From Mesocentrotus franciscanus (taxonomy: Eukaryota; Echinodermata; Echinoidea; Camarodonta; Strongylocentrotidae): a stretch of 64,000 nucleotides of DNA. Under the pieces are notes generated by a model, which made no database searches, had not been told where the DNA came from, and saw nothing but the letters and a program-made list of their open reading frames with translations. The stretch is from positions 25,865,140 through 25,929,139 of the forward strand of contig CP137672.1 in NCBI GenBank assembly GCA_037976565.1, given 5' to 3'. A program made the translations under genes and the position numbers. The number at the start of each line of letters is the position of its first letter. Position 1 is the first letter of the stretch. Shown here one piece after another: positions 52,576-63,428 of this stretch.

Positions 52576-52893
52576 TTAACTAAATGTAGGCCAATCTGTT
52601 ATCTCTTTCTCCAGTACAACACCTGTCTTTTCAAATATTAATGCCGGTTGCACGCGATTTGTGTTTTCATTGCGATATTCAAATATCTCCAGGCGAATGA
52701 ATACACGGGATAGGCTCACGAAGGGTACACAAAGCATCCTTTGGACGTCAATAAAATGTTCTATAAAGGTTTCGCGTTTTGCGAATGTTTTGATAACGTG
52801 TGTTTGGTTGGCAGCCGGGGTTGGCAGCCCAAAGTCTGTGCAAACATTGCACATGCTGTGCAGAGTTACCATAGCACCATGCACTGGCACCAT
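52576..52893 (-). CDS. Unidentified open frame, possible exon or repeat
   Basis: A 105-codon minus-strand frame beginning MVPVHGAMVTLHSMCNVCTD and including ANQTHVIKTFAKRETFIEHF. It looks less biased than the other frames of this size and lies in locally higher G+C. The two plus-strand frames across the same bases are also open for 60-80 codons, so coding strand and reality are uncertain. No family recognised. Confidence 0.25.
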   Translation of the reverse strand: MVPVHGAMVTLHSMCNVCTDFGLPTPAANQTHVIKTFAKRETFIEHFIDVQRMLCVPFVSLSRVFIRLEIFEYRNENTNRVQPALIFEKTGVVLEKEITDWPTFS

Positions 52894-52899
52894 GTCAAG

Positions 52900-53092
52900 T
52901 TAAAGCCTATCTGCACTAGTTGAACAGGGGGGATTAGACCTCCCTGCGTGGTCACTGGCAGGTGGTTATCTCATCAAATCAGCTCTCAACTAACATAAGA
53001 AAAAGGGGACCATGGGGATCAACGGGTATCGCTTAGGCATTGTTGGCTATATGGAGGGCGCAAGTAGCTACAAGTAGTGCAGTCCCGCTTAA
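52900..53092 (+). mobile_element. TTAA-type MITE, AAGCCYCTCTGCACTAG family (copy 1)
   Basis: Edges TTAA (52900-52903, 53089-53092), ends TTAAAGCCTATCTGCACTAG and, inverted, TTAAGCGGGACTGCACTACT. The interior GTGGTTATCTCATCAAATCA and CTAACATAAGAAAAAGGGGA is shared with the antisense copy at 63159-63357. Confidence 0.85.
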
Positions 53093-53215
53093 ATCCACAC
53101 ATGGCAGACTCAAAGACACTCCCTGTGCACGGTACAGGGGCAACCCAACTCAGTGACGTAAGGGTCACTGCCTAGCGCAATTTTTAAGATAAAAATCAAC
53201 ATTATATGGAACATG

Positions 53216-53790
53216 TTAAAGGGATAGTTGAGTTTTGTTGCAGAGGGCGCTACACAAAATATTTTTGTTGTGAGATAATGAAAAATTGAGTGTCAAATTT
53301 GAAAGAACATACAATTTAAACGACAAAATCATCTTTGTTTGATCAAAATCGGTTCAGAGACGGCTGAAATATCCATAAATATAACGATTTATAATATTTG
53401 TGGTGCCCCACAAATATTCGATAATTTGAACCAGCCGTTGAAAAAATCAAGATAGCACCTTATACGTTTTATTCCAGCCAATGCCGATGTTGGCTTTTTG
53501 TTGGCTTTTTCGTGTTGTCTATAGGCCTAATACGCACAACCAGCCGGCCCGTGTATTGTTATTATTAATTAATTAATTAACGGTCACCGTATTTTTTTGA
53601 AAGTGGAGCTGAATTGGTAAAATCCTATTGGCTAACTTTCACACATTTTGGGGTCTAAAATTACCTTCATAGCAATTTTAGGTCCTTAAAGAGCACTATA
53701 GATGTCATAAATAAGAATAAGACTAAGAGCAATAAACACGGACTTTGAAGGCATTTGCGGTCTGAAGCAAGAACTCCACTATCCCTTTAA
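53216..53790. mobile_element. TTAA-type MITE, AAGGGATAGTTGAGTT ends
   Basis: Left TTAAAGGGATAGTTGAGTTT pairs with the inverse of the right end, TTAAAGGGATAGTGGAGTTC. Both edges are TTAA. 575 bp, with a TTAATTAATTAATTAA run inside near 53565. No protein frame. Confidence 0.85.
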
Positions 53791-54405
53791 TAATGATGAC
53801 TCCTCATGTGTACATGGAGCAGGGCTTCTATTTTTTCTTTGCTCGTTTTTACTATTGTTTAAATCATGTTCAATTGATAAATTGATAAAACGCCTCGTGC
53901 GCATCCAGCACAGTCGTCAATGTCAATAATTCACATCTTTAGAAACTATACCAGCTACAGCAACGAGCGTGACCATTGATGAAGTTTCTCTCGTTCGATC
54001 TCCTATCATCGCTTCTAACTCTAATCTGCTTATACCGATACCATGCAGGCTACCAGTTCAACTTTGTATTTACGAAATTGTTCATAGTGCCATCTATCTT
54101 ACGCTTTGACGAATGTCATTGTGACTTTAATCGCCAGTATCTACGCTTTGACAAATGTCATTGTGACTTTAATCGCCAGTATCTCTAATCACACTATCCA
54201 ATTTACTAAGCTACCAGCTGAAATCTGCGAGGATGACATTTCGACAATAAAACCAGATCGTTAGTCATGTGATGTCATCCAGTGGTGCAACAATGATTGA
54301 GGGACACTGGTACCATGGGACGGGAATTCTAAACGGATGAACGAGAAATAAAATAAAAGGTCACCATGTTATCTTTCTCACGTTGCCTTCCCCTCTCACT
54401 TCCCC
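53791..54405. other. Intergenic sequence with a 42-bp tandem duplication
   Basis: The unit ACGCTTTGACGAATGTCATT... occurs at 54101-54142 and 54143-54184 with one difference (G/A). The 42-bp period keeps a frame open, producing a repeated RFDECHCDFNRQYL in a 70-codon frame with no recognised family. Confidence 0.6.
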
Positions 54406-54407
54406 CA

Positions 54408-54411
54408 CCCC

Positions 54412-54454
<43 letters not shown>

Positions 54455-54475
54455 ATCTTTCTCTCTCTTTCATCT
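54408..54475. repeat. (CT)n microsatellite
   Basis: TCTCTC run of about 60 bp with minor interruptions. Confidence 0.9.
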
Positions 54476-54710
54476 TCTTTTTAATTTCTAGTCATTCATT
54501 CGATTGGGAGGCACGTTCCCGATAGGCCACTGCATTTCATATAACGCCGCCAAAAGAAATGCTTGTGGACATTACATACGCTTCAATAGATCGCAATTTT
54601 CAGGAAATACATGTACACATTTCTTTCATTGATCGTTGACTATTTTTGAGCGAGCACTGACTTCAAAATATTTTTTCAGAATAATAAGATCGCTTCACCT
54701 AAATCCTTGT

Positions 54711-55102
54711 TTTAAAGATAAGGTTGAGTTCTGGTCATGCGATTGCATTGTGAAAGAAACGGTGTGGAATCGATCAGAAAAGGTTGATCATCTAATATAT
54801 AAGTATTGGTGTGTACTGCAAGGTTCTGGAATCATCAAAATGATAAGAAATTTGGCCCAGTCTTGGTAAAGTTACAAGCACTGTACACAGAAATATGTAT
54901 ATGGGACTACACGAGCATGTGGCATAAAAATCCGTCCCGATTTTTATGATGTTACATGCCATATTTAGAATATTAAGGCATTTGAAGAGCCATGCTTTTC
55001 AGGGAAATTTTTTCTCTAGTGTTTTTCCACACTTGCATAATAACAATGATAACGCTCACAAATTATTTGTCACCTCTTCCCAGAACTCAACCTTCTCTTT
55101 AA
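54711..55102 (+). mobile_element. TTAA-type MITE, AAGAGAAGGTTGAGTTCTGG family (best copy)
   Basis: Left TTTAAAGATAAGGTTGAGTT and right inverse CTTAAAGAGAAGGTTGAGTT pair for over 25 bp; right edge TTAA (55099-55102). Interior blocks: TGGAATCGATCAGAAAAGGT, CTGCAAGGTTCTGGAATCAT, TATATGGGACTACACGAGCA. About 390 bp. Confidence 0.85.
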
Positions 55103-55177
55103 GAATACCAAGCGGCATAACCAGGTTGCTGTTTTTTCAGTTTGGAATACAGTGGGTCATCGACTTTTCCGCGGAGA

Positions 55178-55246
55178 AAACGAGAGAGAGAGAGAGGGGA
55201 GAGAGGGGAGAAGGGGAGAGAGGGGGCAGAATAACAGAGAGAAACC

Positions 55247-55278
<32 letters not shown>

Positions 55279-55282
55279 AGGG
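55178..55282. repeat. (GA)n microsatellite
   Basis: GAGAGA with GGGGAGA interruptions. Confidence 0.9.
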
Positions 55283-55284
55283 GG

Positions 55285-55910
55285 TCGGTCATTGTTCTAT
55301 GACATAACCTTTTAAGGCCCCTTCTATTAGTTTCATCAGTTTTAAACACATCGCCTGAATTTATTTTTCGTGTTAAGCATATCAAGATTACCTAGCTGCT
55401 TCTTTTTTTCAAATTGGGGGTGCAGAGGGTCGCCGCCTTTTTTTTCTCCGGAGGAATTAAAATTGTGGTGAGGCGTAGTAGAATGCAATATGAGATTGTA
55501 ACTTGAAACTCTCATGTATAGAAAATTCATGCCAAAGTGTAAGCGTCATTTTTGTTGTGGGGGGGGGGGCAATGTGCCCCTCCGGGTCTTGCCTTGGCTA
55601 GGCCGCTGAAAGTATCTGTTTCTAAAAGTGCTCGAGTGGTGTCCATCAGCATATGCTGTCCTGTATCCGGTCTCACCCTATATGCAGCCTCCAGCCGTAG
55701 AGGTATTTATTTCACCTGTATATATTTCGTTAGCCCCGGGGGCGTAATTTCCTTTAGTCTAATTAAATGAATAAAATGCAAAAAGGACAAGGAGCTTGCC
55801 AGCTGAGTTTATGTCACTCATCAAACCCAAAGACTTACACGGAGGAAAAGGACGAACAGTGGCGTAGTTACCCGGATAATGAAACTCCCCCCCACTCCCC
55901 CTTTCATCAA
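55285..55910. other. Intergenic sequence, no gene seen
   Basis: A G12 run lies near 55558. CAGTGGCGTAGTTACCCGG (55858) matches the ends of CAGTGGCGTA-type elements, but no partner was found. Confidence 0.35.
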
Positions 55911-55929
55911 ATGGAGAAGAAATAAAAAG

Positions 55930-56225
55930 GAGAAAGAGACAAAGAGCGAAAGAGAAAGAGAGATACATAGATACAGAGAGACAGAGAGACAGAGAGACAG
56001 AGAGACAGAGAGACAGAGAGAGGGACAGAGAGAGACAGAGTGAAAGAGAGACAGAGGGACAGAGAGACAGAGAGACAGAGAGACAGAGAGACAGAGAGAG
56101 AGACAGAGAGAGACAGAGTGACGGAGAGACAGAGGGACAGAGAGACAGAGAGACAGAGAGACAGAGTGACAGAGAGACAGAGAGACAGAAAGACAGAGAG
56201 AGACAGAGTGACAGAGACAGACAGG
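55930..56225. repeat. (GACAGAGA)n minisatellite
   Basis: About 30 units of 8-10 bp (GACAGAGA with GTGACAGA and GGACAGA variants). Ser/Leu/Cys-rich antisense frames of up to 173 codons are artefacts. Confidence 0.95.
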
Positions 56226-56347
56226 TAAACAGGCAGAGAAAGAGAAAGAAAGAAAATGATACGACGGTCGCCACTGAGCACGTACAGTATGTTTATATAG
56301 ATTGTTTGTAATCATCTTGAGGAAATTGTACGACGGGAACAAGTAAA

Positions 56348-56392
56348 CTCTCTCTCTCTCTCTCTCTCTCTCTACCTATCTCTCTATCTCTC
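56348..56392. repeat. (CT)n microsatellite
   Basis: TCTCTC followed by TCTATC. Confidence 0.9.
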
Positions 56393-56394
56393 TG

Positions 56395-57035
56395 AGCTGA
56401 CATTCTGATAGGATATTACATTTTAAAATATAATTAGACTATTTGAAAATTAAGTACATACCATAATAAATAATAATAGGACATTAATAAATACCATATT
56501 CATAAGTAATAATGCAATATTATAGGTCAACCTTGAATACAAGCGTAAGTTACATTGTTTTGCTTCGAAAAATCATGACATGATTATCAGATTGTAGAAA
56601 GTCCATACATGCACTGAACCGAAATAACTGCATACATTTGTAGCTTTAAATGGATATCATTGATCGAAAGATTGAGGGTACAGATCAACATTTCTTTTAA
56701 GTTTGATCAAGTTCAAAGTATAAAAAGAGGCCCATACATACTTAATCTTTTCCCCTCATTTAATCTGAGGGGGACAAATGCATAACGAAAAGTCTAGGAT
56801 AAAATGCCAAGACATCGATTAAAATCCCTGACCTTTCAAAATTATACATCAACAGTGGTGACACGCGTATTAAGTGTTGATATTCGGATGAAACCGTGAG
56901 AAGAAGTGCTGTAGGGAAAGTGGTTTGGTCCCTTGGCTTTCAACCAGAAGGTTGCAGGTTTGAATCTCAGCCCGGTATTCATGCTATTTACTCTATGCAC
57001 TTTTATCACAAGTTGTCTCTTAATCCAGGTGTATA
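56395..57035. other. Intergenic sequence, no gene seen
   Basis: A short tRNA-like phrase, GGTTGCAGGTTTGAATCTCA (56949-56968), resembles a B box but no A box could be defined. Confidence 0.35.
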
Positions 57036-57039
57036 TAGG

Positions 57040-57235
57040 AAGGGTAAAGGTGTCCTAGTCGAGTGATTCAAACACTTGACAGTAGTTGTGAAAGTTTGGG
57101 GTTCAAGGCCAGGCACGGCAATATCGAATGTCCTTTGGCAAGATGTTAATCTACATTTTGCTAAGTGACAAGTTGGTCCCTGGTAGGATTTATTCTTTGA
57201 AATAATGTGCTGGAAACGGTTACCGGAGCTAAAGA
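57040..57235 (+). repeat. SINE, first-family-like, 5' part
   Basis: GGTGTCCTAGTCGAGTGATT (A-box-like) and GGGGTTCAAGGCCAGGCACG (B-box-like) head, followed by TGTCCTTTGGCAAGATGTTA and CTACATTTTGC. Confidence 0.65.
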
Positions 57236-57239
57236 CAGA

Positions 57240-57445
57240 TTAATGATATGTTTAAAGACTTTGGAATGTGTTGTGTGCTTTCTACGAAGAAAAAAAGAGG
57301 GAAAAATGATATTCTGTGACTGATTTGAATTGTGCAATTTCATTTTGAAAGTTTGGTCATCATATCAGAAAATAAAACATTCTACCCTGTCTATATTTGG
57401 GATAGGCCTCACAAGCAACACTATTTATATTATTGGTCGCATGTA
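57240..57445. other. Spacer between two SINE parts
   Basis: A+T-rich DNA without recognised repeats. It may separate two independent SINE copies or interrupt one. Confidence 0.3.
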
Positions 57446-57449
57446 ACAT

Positions 57450-57650
57450 GAAGACATTGATCTACATTTGCCACACTCAACCCAGGTGATGTAAATGGGT
57501 ACCTGGCAAGAATTAATTCCTTAAAATGCTAGAGCGCCGTAATGGCAGCTAGGCTAAAGCCAGGGTAATAATCGGGGCAGCGCCACAGGAGCATCACGAC
57601 GTGACGGATATATGCGCTATATAAGAAGCCACCATTATTATTATTATTAT
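57450..57650 (+). repeat. SINE, first family, 3' part
   Basis: GACATTGATCTACATTTGCC, CCCAGGTGATGTAAATGGGT, AATTAATTCCTTAAAATGCT, GCCAGGGTAATAATCGGGGC and GCGCTATATAAGAAGCCACC, ending in (ATT)n. The TATATGCGCTATATAA end matches the antisense fragment at 45195. Confidence 0.75.
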
Positions 57651-57794
57651 GAATAAACAGTAGGCCTATCTATATACGAAAAGGGTTTTACAAATGCTAA
57701 ACGCAAGACCGTTTGTTTCAATTTACAGTGGTAAAAATCTAGTTAAGTCTTGACAAGAGTGTAATTGATCACCGAATACTTCTCAAAGTAGATG

Positions 57795-58015
57795 GAGAGG
57801 AAAGGAGGGGGAAAGGAAGAGAGAGAGAGGGAGAGGGAGAGAGTGAGAGTGAGAGGGAGAGAGGGAGGAAGTGAGAGTGAGAGGGAGAGGGAGAGAGTGA
57901 GAGGGAGAGAGGGAGAGGGAGAGAGTGAGAGGGAGAGAGGGAGAGAGTGGGAGGGAGAGAGGGAGAGAGTGAGAGGGAGAGAGAGGGAGAGGGAGAGAGG
58001 GAGAGGGAGAGAGAT
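57795..58015. repeat. (GAGAGG)n/(GAGAGT)n purine-rich repeat
   Basis: A mixed GAGAGGGAGA and GAGAGTGAGA array with higher-order units of about 28-30 bp. Continues as (GAA)n-rich sequence to about 58130. Confidence 0.9.
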
Positions 58016-58139
58016 GGAAAGGCATGGGAACAGGGAATAAAAAAGAGAATAAAACAGAGAAGGAAAAGGAGAAGATGCAGAAGAAGAAGAAAAAGAACAA
58101 AAGAAGGGGAAGAAGAAAAAGAAAAAGACTACAGACTAG

Positions 58140-59255
58140 TTAAATCCCATCCTGAAGATATTCTTTCTGAAGTAAGGCGTCTGGAAATTGATTTTTTTTT
58201 CCCTTCTCTTTCTTCTTCTTCTTCAATCTCTAAGACGTCCCGAGTTTGAAGCTCAAGACGTCAAATCTTAGAGCTTTGCGGCCTGATGTGATTTCAATTA
58301 CCAAAATGCTGTCAACTTTGACAAGCTGTAGAGCTTGTCCGAATCTGTTTGCGAACTAATTAACCATCGAGAACCTTTAAGGCAGAAAAATAATTATTCT
58401 TCCTTCGGTGAATTAAAATCTTCAAAAATTCTGTTTACAAGTGTGGCACTTTTACCATTTCAGAGGAGAGCTCTGAGAAACACTGTGAACACCCTGGTGA
58501 AATGACAACATAACATATTTTGCTGTAAACAAGAATAAAACCGAGTGCTTTTTCAATTTCAGTTGCGATCGAGTTCCAAGGAGTTCAATGCAATGACATG
58601 CATGTCTTGATATTTCTCTGTAGCATAATTCATGGAGCATTTACGCGTTTTGCAACAAATTGCAGGTAATTGAGTCTAGTGTACATGGTTTATATGGTTT
58701 TGATGAAGATCACTTGCTTCAGGTCATCAGTAAAGACCTGGGGCATTGCTAAACCATTCCGAATGGGGAAGTCGAACCCCTTTTCCAACGAGGAAAAGGT
58801 CAACAGTGTTCTCAATTCGCTGACATAGATTGAAAGAGTATGAGTTTGGCGACAGCAATGAAGCCTTCACAAGTGTTTTCAATGGGCTCGATCGGAGTGT
58901 CATATTGAGGGGCGGATCAGGGGGTCGGGGGTCTGGAACTCCTTATTTCTGCTTGTCATAGACTTTTGGGGTGTTAGTCAACATACCCCAAACAGTGCTA
59001 ACCCTTTTCCCACTTTCTTGCATGTCAGAAATTTGTGTTGCTCAATAACAGTAATTATTTTGCTTATCAGAATGTTGTCAAATTTAATAGACCCGCTCTT
59101 TAAAAAAAAAAAACGTCGCCACCTTAGACCCCCCTCCCCTACTCTCGCAAAGCCACTTGAAGACAATCTCTCCCGTCGGTGAACACATCTCATTTATCTC
59201 TCATCTAAATCCACTGTTCAGTATACTCTCGTAGGTCATGTTCATTAGGAGTTCC
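58140..59255. other. Intergenic sequence, no gene seen
   Basis: (CTT)n occurs near 58207-58225. A GGGGCGGATCAGGGGGTCGGGG stretch near 58910 and CGTCGCCACC near 59115 look like repeat ends but were not resolved. No exon recognised. Confidence 0.35.
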
Positions 59256-59411
59256 CTGGACCCGTTTCACAAAGCCTTTTTTCAATGACAAATTACAAAA
59301 ATCAGTGACAAATCTGCTGATAACCAATCAGAAGCAAGTATTTCACTATAGCTTATAACAAAAACTGTCATTTGTCATGCACTGATGACAAGTTTTGTGA
59401 AATGGGGCCAG
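59256..59411. mobile_element. MITE with CTGGACCCGTTTCACAAA ends
   Basis: CTGGACCCGTTTCACAAAGC and inverse CTGGCCCCATTTCACAAAAC. The interior carries AATCAGTGACAAAT and TTGTCATGCACTGATGACAA, related to the 27556-27703 element. 156 bp. Confidence 0.8.
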
Positions 59412-59534
59412 GAGTATATTGTCCCTGTATCTCAATGTATTGTAAGTGTAGATAATGTGATTGAAGTTTGGGGTAGGTGGTAGCCAAGAAGATAGATTTG
59501 ATCAAGGTAATAAAGGTGAAAGTACAGACTAAAT

Positions 59535-59755
59535 GAGTGGCGTAGCACGGGTCTAGCTACTGAAGTGGGGGGCGCAGCGGTGAATGATTCGCTACACAAC
59601 AAGGCTGTCCATAGGGGAGCATGTGGGAGGTGCAGTAGAAATTTCTTTCCACGTTTCTTTCTTCTTTCCTTCTCTCCATCCCTCTTTCCACCTTCGCCAT
59701 TCGATGGGGATGGCAAATGCCCCCTTGCGTTACCTCCCCACCGTATACGCCACTG
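59535..59755. mobile_element. Small element with (C/G)AGTGGCGTA ends
   Basis: Left GAGTGGCGTAGCACGGG and right TACGCCACTG are inverted over 9-10 bp; CAGTGGCGTA-type termini are common in hAT-like non-autonomous elements. No 8-bp duplication was recognised. Reading frames inside are not supported. Confidence 0.5.
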
Positions 59756-59813
59756 AGGTATAGTGTGCGATGTAGCAACGGGCTAGTTTGATTTGCGGTG
59801 AAAATGTCATAGT

Positions 59814-60005
59814 TATAAAGATAAAGACCAGTTCTGGTCATGCGATTGCATTGTGAAAGAAACGTTGTGGAATCGATCAGAAAAGGTTGATCATCTAGCA
59901 TATAAGTATTGGTGTGTACTGCAAGGTTCTGGAATCATCAAAATGATAAGATATTTGGCCCAGTCTTGGTACAAGCACTGTACACAGAAAGATGTATATG
60001 GGACT
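59814..60005 (+). mobile_element. Truncated copy of the AAGAGAAGGTTGAGTTCTGG MITE family
   Basis: Nearly identical to 54718-54911 (TGGAATCGATCAGAAAAGGT, CTGCAAGGTTCTGGAATCAT), ending at TATGGGACTACGCGACACG. The right half is missing. It is followed by a short GCGACACGTGCGCGACACGT duplication. Confidence 0.8.
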
Positions 60006-60009
60006 ACGC

Positions 60010-60715
60010 GACACGTGCGCGACACGTGCGCGATGTCTATCAGGTCCAAATAGATATACTAATTTACCAAATATATCAATTAGTAGGCGGTTTCCCGGCA
60101 AAATTTGTATCATCACGTATTAGTCAAAACATATTCTTTCACAAGATTGGTAATGAGAGCTTCCATTTCATTTTTTGAGAGAGGGGCGTTTCCAAAACTG
60201 GTCTATAAAATCACAATGGGGTCCGTATTTGTGTTTTAATCACCATGATCTTCTAGTATTCATTTTTTCCTATCTTCCCTTTGTCTCTCTAATTTCATGC
60301 TTCATGTAGGTATTTGTTCTCTATTTTAAATATTTAACGTTTAAACATTATTCGACAACCTGTTGCTTCATTCTAACAGTACTTCAAAGTCTAATATCAC
60401 GTTCTAAAAGCACTTGCAATTGTACTTGAATTGACAGAAGGTACTTTAAATCCTCATTCACTTCGATTGCGTTTTTACGAGCAAATTGATTTTTTGTATG
60501 CTGAAGTAGATCTGATGTAGAATAAAGAAAAAAAACGTTTCCTTCATGTGCAGTGTTAGATTTCCCTTTATTTTTTTGTTTGGTATTTCATGTTTGCGAT
60601 TCCCAAAGGGTGCTCCAATTTGTTCCAATGATTGACTAAGTGGAAGAAATAGGGTAACGGATCACCGCCGGCCATTGCTTCGTTAACTCATCGAGCTAGC
60701 TTCCATGGTTTTCAA
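60010..60715. other. Intergenic sequence, no gene seen
   Basis: A+T-rich DNA; nothing recognised. Confidence 0.3.
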
Positions 60716-60721
60716 ACGATC

Positions 60722-61153
60722 ACGTGACACATTTAGTGAAGCATAGCTGCGGGTACAAGTCGTTTAGAGATTTTAAGTACTGGTCATGTCATGATAATGT
60801 GATGTAGAAGAAGAAGAGTGTCTGAAAGTAATTCTGAATCTTTGTTTAAGTAGTAAAGAGCAATTATTACAGTGTATTTGGATCAATATTTACAAATAAT
60901 CAATTATAATAAAGTTAGTAATAAAACGATACTGAAGGCAAGTCCATTGTGATTATGGGACCGCACAAACAGGTTGCATAAAAATTAGACCATACTTCTT
61001 GTTCTAAACTATTTCTTGTCATATTTCAAATATGAGAGCACTTCATATGTATCAAGAGCAACCAACTTTGTAAGACCTTGCTACAATTGGAAATGAGAAA
61101 GTTCACAAATTATGTTTCACACTTTTACCAGAACCCAACTTTCTCTTTAAGTC
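60722..61153 (+). mobile_element. Diverged relative of the AAGAGAAGGTTGAGTTCTGG MITE (copy 1 of a tandem pair)
   Basis: Right end ACCCAACTTTCTCTTTAAG and interior TATGGGACCGCACAAACAGG, TAAACTATTTCTTGTCATAT. The left end TTTTAAGTACTGGTCATGTC pairs weakly with it. The same layout, including the upstream AAGCATAGCTGCGGGTACAA block, recurs at 61192-61575. Confidence 0.65.
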
Positions 61154-61191
61154 ATCTAATTTGTTTGATTTTTGAAGAATCACGCGTCGTG

Positions 61192-61575
61192 TCATAGTGA
61201 AGTGCAGCTGCAAGCGAACGTTTAAAAATAGTTTAAGTACTGATCATTTCACGAGAGTGTGCTGGAAAAGAAGAGTGTTTTAAAGTTATTCTGAATGGCT
61301 TGTAAAAAGGAAACTAGTAAATGTTGATGACAATGCATTCCCTGTACACGGATATGGGTATATGGGACCGCACAAACAGGTTGCATCAAAATTAGGCCCA
61401 AAGTTCTAAACTAGTTCTAGACATATTTAAAAAACATGAGAGCAACTCAGGAACAAGCCTCTGAGTGAGAAATCGCAACCAATGATATTCTTTCAAATGA
61501 AGTTTTTAAAAAAAGATGGGGAAAGTCCACAAATCATCAGGGATTGTCTCAGATTCTTAACAAAATCCTGGAGTT
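61192..61575 (+). mobile_element. Diverged relative of the same MITE (copy 2 of the tandem pair)
   Basis: AGTGCAGCTGCAAGCGAACG, TTTAAGTACTGATCATTTCA, AAGAAGAGTGTTTTAAAGTT, ATGGGACCGCACAAACAGGT in the same order as 60722-61153 at about 470-bp spacing. The right end is eroded. Confidence 0.6.
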
Positions 61576-61579
61576 AGCT

Positions 61580-62400
61580 CATGCTGCAATCATAACTACA
61601 AACCTGTAAGTCAGTCAGGAATCCCATGACGTTTACAAGCCGATCGCCCGTCTGATTATCAAGATATTTATGATTGGAATTCGAAATTTCAAAAACCGTT
61701 TTCCCAAGGGTGTTTATAACACTACAGTCTATTGGGGGAAATGAGTATGGTAAAACCGGTCACCCATTTTTACATTTTTGAGGCACTTAATGATCATTTT
61801 GAAGCGCAATTTTTGTAGGGCTTCAATAATACACCATATTACAGACGCTGATAACGCGTAGGGCCATGTATTGTTAAACAATGGGTGATATTCTGATAGC
61901 GCGTACTAAGTTAAGCCTGGCTTAACTTAGTCCACACTTTTATGGAGTGCCTGTTGCCAACTCATTAACCATGTACAGATTATTTTAATCCTGCAATGAA
62001 AAGTGTCCAAAAAATTAATTTTGCAATGAAATGGGAAGAAAAAGATAATATGAGTATGAACTGAATTTCAAATAAAGTCTTTGGTAGATTATCTTTGTCA
62101 TGAGTATTGAAGGAGGAAGATGAAACCTAGCATTCCATAGAAGTGTGAACTAAAATTCTTGTTTAGTCTGGACTTAGTCCGGCCGGCTTAACTTATGAGA
62201 ATACCACCCAATGCCTTTAAACCGGAACCTAACATTCTCAAAAATTCAATAGCTCTTTCTGCATAGACCCATTAACTTAATGCACTTCAGCGTTATAAAG
62301 ACTTTCACTGGCGCATTTCCACAATTTCCGCGTTTCTGAGTAAAATTCGCAGAATGGACTGCTCACGAATTAAAAATTGGTTAAATTTCTATCATCGAGT
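61580..62400. other. Intergenic sequence, no gene seen
   Basis: TTAAGCCTGGCTTAACTTAG (61912-61931) is a short palindrome, and CCGGCTTAACTTATGAGA near 62182 with GATAGCGCGTACTAAGTTAA near 61896 suggests a small inverted-repeat element at about 61876-62212 (GGGTGATATTCTGATAG against GAGAATACCACCC). Confidence 0.4.
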
Positions 62401-62406
62401 TCTGCT

Positions 62407-62407
<1 letters not shown>

Positions 62408-62440
<33 letters not shown>
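62408..62440. repeat. (CT)n/(CA)n microsatellite
   Basis: About ten CT units followed by about six CA units. Confidence 0.9.
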
Positions 62441-62444
62441 ACCA

Positions 62445-63155
62445 TTCTCCTCTGATCACAGATCAGTATTGTTCTCTGAGGCTCTCCAGGAAATTGCTTA
62501 ATTTTACTAGGTTGTGCTCTCAAGTCAAGGACTAATTAGCTGTGAAAAATCAAAGAAAATTTATCTTTTCATTCTCTCGATTACAGGTGGGTTGAAATTT
62601 AAAACATCAATAATCGATGTTTTGTCTAGGTGTATCTTTATACATACACAGATGCACACATACATATATATGTATGTATATATCTTTAATGAAATTCGTC
62701 TTATTTTTCTCTGTGGGCGTCTTAATTTTCTCGAGTCTTATTTCGTCTTATATATTTTTCTCGAGTGGGCTTTTAAGAAAAGAGAATTGTAGATATTAAA
62801 TTTTCATTGAATCGTGATGGTTTCCTCGTTATTTATGTTACAGTGAGCTGAATGTTTAAAGGGCGTTTCAGGGATTTGCACTGGGAAAATCACAAGACTT
62901 GCAAAAGGGCCAAAAGGGCCAAAACAAATTCATAACTGAAAACTTTGTTAAAATTATGGTGGCAGTATATTTCATTATTAGCAAAATTACAGTCATTTTT
63001 CATTTCAATTTAAAATTTTGAACTGGCAGTATTTTATTCACCCAAGTAGTAGTATGGTGCCGCTCCCCGCCCCCTGATACGCTTTTCTAGGAATCATTCA
63101 AAATGAACAAGAAGTTGCTGTTCATACATGATATTTCTTTGCTACTCGTTTGATG
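62445..63155. other. Intergenic sequence, no gene seen
   Basis: A (TA/TG)n run lies near 62662-62682 and a GGGCCAAAAGGGCCAAAA repeat near 62906. Frames of 60-92 codons have no recognised motifs. Confidence 0.3.
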
Positions 63156-63158
63156 AAT

Positions 63159-63357
63159 TTAAAGCCCCACTGTACAACTTGCAGCTACTTGCTACCTCTA
63201 TACAGTAGAAAACAATGCCTAAACGGTGCCCGTTGGTCCCCCATGATCCTCTTTTTCTTATGTTAATTGAGAGCTGAGTTGATGAGATAACCACCTTTCA
63301 GTGACCACGCTAATCCCTCTAATCCCTCCTGACCAAACTAGTGCAGAGGGGCTTTAA
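63159..63357 (-). mobile_element. TTAA-type MITE, AAGCCYCTCTGCACTAG family (copy 2)
   Basis: Antisense to the copy at 52900-53092. TTAA edges (63159-63162, 63354-63357); ends TTTAAAGCCCCACTGTACAA and inverse TTTAAAGCCCCTCTGCACTA. 199 bp. Confidence 0.9.
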
Positions 63358-63428
63358 AGAAATGCAATGAATGACCTTTTCGAATATGCATGCAGGAAAC
63401 GATGCAGAGATGATGGTTTGAAAGAGTA

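Noticed and set aside
53976..54188. Frame with duplicated RFDECHCDFNRQYL
   Set aside because: Produced by a 42-bp tandem duplication in non-coding DNA; no family or context.
54636..54869. Shared protein-like string KETVWNRSEKVDHL at 54.7 and 59.8 kb
   Set aside because: It arises from two nearly identical copies of a non-autonomous MITE; other copies break the frame and no protein family is recognisable.
62514..62792. 92-codon plus-strand frame
   Set aside because: Runs through a TA/TG simple repeat and A+T-rich sequence; no recognisable domain.
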